This document shows, piece by piece, positions 6,001 to 6,251 of a stretch of 6,251 nucleotides of DNA. Source of the DNA: Oscillospiraceae bacterium (GTDB lineage Bacteria > Bacillota > Clostridia > Oscillospirales > Oscillospiraceae); the NCBI GenBank assembly GCA_031266955.1, contig JAISAA010000058.1:1-6251 (forward strand), given 5' to 3'. The number at the start of each line of letters is the position of its first letter. The stretch's first letter is position 1. The notes beneath the pieces were generated by a model, which saw only the letters and a program-made list of their open reading frames with translations, ran no database searches and was not told the origin of the DNA. The translations under genes were made by a program, and so were the position numbers.

Positions 6001-6251
6001 CCGCCCCCGCCGGGCAGGTGTTCGATAAATGGACGCGGACGCTCGGACCTGACGTCGCGCTTCCCGACACCGCAACCGGCGAGATAACAATGCCCGCCGG
6101 CGACGTCGAGCTCACGGCGACATACAAAACTCCGCCGTACTTCCCCATCACGGACAACCCAACAAACAGCAACACCACCAACAAACCCGACGCCGAGACC
6201 CCAAGCTCCACAACCACAGTCACAGCCGACAACGGAAAAGTACAGCTCGAT
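1..6251 (+). CDS. Giant modular surface protein (Ig-like / Fn3-like / InlB B-like repeats), internal fragment, both ends open
   Basis: The frame starting at base 3 is open for 2083 codons; the other two + frames meet stops at once (TAG at 43 and 14). No start, signal peptide, anchor or stop is in the window, so the real protein is longer than 2083 residues. The translation is a chain of about 20 beta-sandwich modules of 70-155 residues, each ending in alternating polar/hydrophobic strands. It has two cysteines (988 and 1937), no transmembrane stretch and no catalytic motif that I recognise. Recognisable families are divergent InlB B-repeats (about 1188-1256, 1964-2042), Big_4-like Ig domains (about 1536-1638, 1753-1847), ASH-like Ig modules, SbsA-like Ig modules and an X2-like module. 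Such arrays are known as extracellular stalks of adhesins and S-layer-associated proteins in Clostridia. An exported, surface-attached stalk role is therefore likely, but the ligand or substrate is not visible. An enzymatic or ligand-binding head could lie upstream of the window. Confidence 0.93.
3..134 (+). repeat. C-terminal tail of an Fn3/FAS repeat (residues 1-44), cut by the window edge
   Basis: The strand pattern VYFRIPATDSAFAS (residues 23-36), followed by a short stretch ending VEI, matches the end of the FAS repeats further on: DARLAPAAGVFAS (462-474), FVRLPATSTKFSS (722-734) and HVRYKARPADKEFAS (1397-1411). A tryptophan (W16) precedes it at the place where the other copies carry WQN or WT. 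This is therefore the last half of a repeat whose beginning lies upstream, which shows that the array continues to the left of the window. Confidence 0.7.
153..368 (+). repeat. Fn3-like/FAS module (residues 51-122)
   Basis: The module opens with PPTGLSATVSGSSITF, a typical fibronectin-III-like first strand. YEYNVSGTWQNV (74-85) follows and matches the 'Y-x-Y ... W-x-x-V' core of the other FAS repeats. It ends with TYQFRIKAGDSASAS (102-116), a degenerate version of the 'Y-x-V/F-R ... FAS' closing strand. It lacks the IDY half found before the other full copies. It is directly followed by an ASH-like module, as FAS repeats 2 and 3 are. The base composition is low: 24 G/C in bases 241-300. Confidence 0.6.
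381..689 (+). other. ASH-like Ig module A (residues 127-229)
   Basis: The sequence begins VDFGEKIYG (132-139), passes through VYVKVRNVS (145-153) and DNFTLSPS (168-175), and closes with a 'GLSAKPYTAKIQAAY' strand pair and VTLTVIKA. The order 'DFG ... V-x-N ... FTLS ... TI ... L-x-A-x-Y-x-A-x-I ... LTV' is that of ASH-like (ASPM-SPD2-hydin) or related Ig folds seen in bacterial surface proteins. Modules B, C and D later in the protein follow the same order. The family assignment is by pattern only; a structural role is inferred. Confidence 0.55.
705..968 (+). other. Fibronectin-III-like module (residues 235-322)
   Basis: The strands are SFTVNVTNAPVGATLKWRIG (250-269), then HTFSGLTAQTTYPVYVTA (288-305), then LLTT. 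The 'F-x-G-L-x-A-x-T-x-Y-x-V-x-V-x-A' signature is the classical E/F-strand region of Fn3 domains (the 'tyrosine corner'). The region between these strands is acidic and Gly-rich. It carries no FAS ending and no IDY half, so it is set apart from the composite repeats that follow. The likely role is as a spacer. Confidence 0.6.
987..1448 (+). repeat. IDY-FAS composite repeat, copy 1 (residues 329-482)
   Basis: First half: KIDYINETLLF (336-346), then NYTVTIGG and TGNFTVSVVRN, ending near APAPE (406-410). Second half: FQYRLVGSG, GWQNV (446-450), LSPGLYDARL (456-465), FAS (472-474), then IDI. At 154 residues it matches copies 2 (151) and 3 (156). It is the most diverged copy: the 'I-x-E-x-WM' motif of the other two is reduced to SVSEFADTG. 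Unlike the other FAS-ending modules that are followed by a different module, it is followed by an SbsA-type Ig module rather than an ASH-like one. Confidence 0.7.
1455..1757 (+). other. SbsA-type bacterial Ig-like module (residues 485-585)
   Basis: The pattern 'TATTGILITFDRDVTGL' (504-520), followed by SASSVTVSGAASMGTVTN (521-538), TWLVNVTAT and DAIVTISG, is the 'x-T-x-I-x-L-x-F-(D/S)-x-x-V-x-G-L-x-x-x-x-(V/I)-T-V' signature of SbsA/Big_5-like Ig domains found in S-layer and adhesin stalks. It sits between IDY-FAS copies 1 and 2. The assignment is by motif recognition; a spacer role is inferred. Confidence 0.65.
1779..2231 (+). repeat. IDY-FAS composite repeat, copy 2 (residues 593-743)
   Basis: First half: PKAAIDYGLEVLTGLVAGTY (593-612), GSFTLNGG, FPISESWM (633-640), FSLVLAGG, then AAQTITIPKRPAAP (661-674), which is the junction between halves. 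Second half: GSITVSANGFEY, TEWT (703-706), GLVPDVYFVRLPATSTKF (716-732) and SS, ending TVHV. It is the best-preserved copy. The closing strand leads straight into ASH-like module B, with 'GTHDFG' four residues on. Confidence 0.75.
2241..2510 (+). other. ASH-like Ig module B (residues 747-836)
   Basis: It starts with DFGDVFVGYDAV (748-759), continues with TFTVDSSGTVTGAVL and SSYTLTPP, and closes with GLSAGTYTAGLNFSFQG (805-821) and a TFTFSV strand. The start 'DFG-x-x-x-x-G' and the 'G-L-S-A-x-x-Y-T-A-x-L/I' turn match module A closely (FGEKIYG; GLSAKPYTAKI). The module is shorter than A, C and D (about 90 against 103-110 residues). It lies in an AT-richer stretch of the gene and uses TTA and TCA codons that are rare in the GC-rich part. 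Confidence 0.6.
2520..2840 (+). other. SbsA-type bacterial Ig-like module, second copy (residues 840-946)
   Basis: The order KIASVTASDTNETGATNEIT (840-859), VVFEDAVALDFDDIFISGAA (860-879), VKSGLAFS, TYIIPVTTL and INVTIDL parallels the module at 485-585: a 'TITF-D-x-x-V' strand, then 'D-I-x-I-S-G-A', then a threonine-rich strand pair. It follows ASH-like module B, and the boundary to the next module is set at VPRAIKSANVG. The family is assigned by motif; function is as a spacer by inference. Confidence 0.5.
2841..3131 (+). other. Beta-rich module of unclear family with a single cysteine (residues 947-1043)
   Basis: The strands AIKSANVGAVLDGYSTAYIQ (946-965), GRVVITCTDSS (982-992), YTFRALITPG and ATIHIDGI look Ig-like, but I cannot assign a named family. 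C988 is one of only two cysteines in 2083 residues; with no partner in the module it cannot form an intradomain disulfide. A long acidic/charged loop (DNKIDTDVLEKNPG, 969-982) lies between the first strands. Confidence 0.4.
3237..3500 (+). other. X2-like module with an internal insertion (residues about 1079-1166)
   Basis: YTLRTDAEYDGW (1090-1101), VRIDGAVLDTGKYSVTSEN (1106-1124), LRITLKDGW (1142-1150) and GEHRIVTVLTGKAG (1155-1168) match the pattern of X2-like surface modules: 'Y-T-x-R-(S/T)-D-A-x-(F/Y) ... V-x-V-D-G-x-x-(L/V)-x-x-x-x-Y-x-V ... I-T-L-x-x-x-x-L/G-x-x-G-x-H-x-(V/I)'. Here an extra segment of about 15 residues (roughly 1125-1141, containing YIFDGVGKG) sits between the Y-x-V strand and the ITL strand, where typical members have only a short GS turn. 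In Clostridia such modules act as spacers or carbohydrate-associated domains; here the role is inferred. Confidence 0.55.
3564..3770 (+). repeat. Divergent InlB B-repeat (Flg_new_2-like), copy 1 (residues 1188-1256)
   Basis: The module shows the full family signature: TYQLTVTNGSGSGKYPA (1188-1204), RTVTITANEPP (1206-1216), FYRW with W1224, then ATTxF-type strand QTTSFVMPANAATVTAEY (1239-1256). The order 'Y-x-L-T-V-x-N-G-x-G-x-G-x-Y ... V-T-I-x-A ... F-x-x-W ... F-x-M-P-A-x-x-x-x-V-T-A-x-Y' is that of the divergent InlB B-repeat family of surface proteins. These are small beta-grasp-like modules that serve as stalk or matrix-contact units. The second copy is at residues 1964-2042. Confidence 0.85.
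3789..4256 (+). repeat. IDY-FAS composite repeat, copy 3 (residues 1263-1418)
   Basis: First half: PEAGIDYKGETLTKLVPGAS (1263-1282), SFTAQGETYAIREAWM (1294-1309), NFTLVRNAGDG, SLPQSMSIPARGG (1330-1342). Second half: MEYKAASGQSWTDV (1368-1381), GLASGTYHVRYKARPADKEF (1390-1409), AS, then VEI. All landmark positions align with copy 2: IDY, E-x-L-T, SFT, I-x-E-x-WM, S-x-x-x-x-IP, EY, WT, GL-x-x-x-Y-x-VR, F-(A/S)-S. It lies in the most GC-rich part of the gene (44 G/C in bases 4021-4080). Confidence 0.75.
4281..4607 (+). repeat. ASH-like Ig module C, first half of a duplicated ASH/Big_4 pair (residues 1427-1535)
   Basis: WEVSLSPSPVAVPSAAYGYS (1427-1446) is followed by TPVTVTIENTGNQPTGDLTV (1448-1467), ALSGTNAGSFTL, a 'LNAGTYDDAAATVSGG' turn and NVSFTVTAAEIT. 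The 'V-x-I-x-N-x-G ... A-x-S-G-x-x-x-x-x-F ... L-x-x-G-T-Y' order is the core of ASH-like/Ig modules that carry 'NTG' motifs. It aligns over its whole length with module D (1643-1752), including the shared exit motif (T/K)AAEIT. Confidence 0.7.
4608..4916 (+). repeat. Big_4-like Ig module, copy 1 (residues 1536-1638)
   Basis: It begins EITGFIVTP, continues with GTLKSTITVKGVYAGGAVDI (1568-1587), PVASWANTG with W1592, then GEYVFEATL (1605-1613), NPNNYSI (1619-1625) and AVIVRV. This is the bacterial Ig-like group 4 layout: '...T-V-x-V ... V-P-V-x-x-W ... Y-x-x-x-x-x-G-x-Y-x-F-x-A-x-L ... N-P-x-N-x ... V-x-V'. The second copy (1753-1847) keeps the tryptophan, GxYxFxAxL and NPxNY at offsets of 213-216 residues. 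Confidence 0.75.
4929..5258 (+). repeat. ASH-like Ig module D, second duplicated pair (residues 1643-1752)
   Basis: HGVTLDASSHAFPEAQYGYT (1643-1662) is followed by PASKTINITNIGVEATENLV (1663-1682), VAVSGDTQAFYVPG, then LFPGTYGVTITVGHN (1717-1731) and DLSFTVKAAEIT. It aligns with module C at YGY(S/T), the 'I-x-N-x-G' strand, A-V-S-G-x-x-x-x-x-F, the G-T-Y turn and (L/V)SFTV-x-AAEIT. Sequence identity is modest outside these landmarks, so the duplication is old or has been under weak constraint. Confidence 0.7.
5259..5543 (+). repeat. Big_4-like Ig module, copy 2 (residues 1753-1847)
   Basis: EITSFEVLDEIDGGVAYYKP (1753-1772) leads to VPVTVTDWADTDTYNPDVAG (1799-1818), SYTFTAML (1818-1825), INPHNYTATVEVVV (1834-1847). 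Conserved with copy 1 are EIT-x-F, the V-x-x-W-A core (W1805), G-x-Y-x-F-x-A-x-L and NP-x-NY, followed by a final valine-rich strand. It is about eight residues shorter than copy 1, lost mainly in the first third. Confidence 0.75.
5553..5885 (+). other. Ig-like 'YQWY' module (residues 1851-1961)
   Basis: RIITNPRPINDGIVGAAHTL (1857-1876) is followed by the hallmark LSYQWYAG (1888-1895), then ASYTAQSAAPGEYYYWCVIT (1921-1940), NTNPKATGKTEA and ITPV. The 'L-x-Y-Q-W-Y ... S-Y-T ... G-x-Y-Y-Y-x-C-V-V/I-T-N-T' arrangement is a common Ig-like module in Bacillota surface proteins. C1937 is the F-strand cysteine of the Ig fold, but its B-strand partner is absent, as is usual in this bacterial group. 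W1892 provides the core tryptophan. Confidence 0.75.
5892..6128 (+). repeat. Divergent InlB B-repeat (Flg_new_2-like), copy 2 (residues 1964-2042)
   Basis: RYAALTVDGGTISGGAYDGG (1964-1983), FSAGDKVTVSADAAPAGQVF (1988-2007), DKW with W2010, then ITMPAGDVELTATY (2028-2041). It carries the family landmarks in order: L-T-V-x-G-G, F-x-A-G-D-x-V-T-V-x-A, G-x-x-F-x-x-W, M-P-A-x-D-V-x-L-T-A-x-Y. It is the last folded module before the low-complexity hinge, the usual place for this repeat, close to the cell-wall-proximal end in many surface proteins. Confidence 0.85.
6129..6227 (+). other. Thr/Asn/Pro-rich hinge (residues 2043-2075)
   Basis: After the InlB B-like module the protein turns into TPPYFPITDNP (2043-2053), TNSNTTNKPDAETPSS (2054-2069) and TTTVTA (2070-2075). 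The composition is Pro, Thr, Ser and Asn with almost no large hydrophobics, so it is probably extended and wall-spanning. It is followed by DNGKVQLD, the start of another segment cut by the window edge. In clostridial S-layer-homology proteins a Thr/Ser-rich hinge of this kind commonly precedes a small helical region and then SLH repeats. That continuation is an expectation, not something seen here. Confidence 0.6.

Noticed and set aside
1..6251. Tandem DNA repeats, CRISPR array, transposon ends or tRNA/rRNA genes
   Set aside because: Repetition is at the protein level and strongly diverged in DNA. I saw no regularly spaced identical repeats, inverted terminal repeats or structural RNA signatures, and every base is accounted for by the coding frame.

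Overview
The whole 6251-base window is one open reading frame on the + strand. It is read from base 3 (all codons start at multiples of 3) and runs 2083 codons without a stop. Neither the start codon nor the stop codon is inside the window. It is an internal slice of a giant, modular, extracellular bacterial protein: beta-rich, very high in Thr, Ser, Ala, Gly and Val, with only two cysteines and no membrane segment. It shows no recognisable catalytic motif. In all entries, residue n is the codon that starts at base 3n.

The module order, read from the translation, is: tail of an Fn3/FAS repeat (residues 1-44); Fn3/FAS module (51-122); ASH-like Ig module A (127-229); Fn3-like module (235-322); IDY-FAS composite repeat 1 (329-482); SbsA-type Ig module (485-585); IDY-FAS repeat 2 (593-743); ASH-like module B (747-836); SbsA-type Ig module (840-946); beta module with a lone Cys (947-1043); X2-like module with an insertion (about 1079-1166); divergent InlB B-repeat (1188-1256); IDY-FAS repeat 3 (1263-1418); a tandem duplication of [ASH-like + Big_4-like] (1427-1638 and 1643-1847); Ig-like 'YQWY' module (1851-1961); second divergent InlB B-repeat (1964-2042); and a Thr/Asn/Pro-rich hinge (2043-2075) leading into an unfinished segment.

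The organism is most likely a moderately GC-rich Bacillota of the Clostridia/Oscillospirales type, probably uncultured. That rests on the module repertoire (InlB B-like, X2-like, Big_4-like, SbsA-like and Fn3-like stalks ending in a Thr-rich hinge), which is familiar from clostridial surface and S-layer-anchored proteins. This is an inference; no taxonomic marker gene is present. Base composition swings along the gene, from about 40% GC (241-300) to about 73% GC (4021-4080) in hand-counted 60-base lines.

There is no second gene, RNA gene, promoter, terminator, mobile element or CRISPR array that I can support. The long antisense frames are by-products of codon choice. The points of interest are the two-level repeat architecture, the compositional mosaic, and the likely cell-wall anchor just beyond the right edge.
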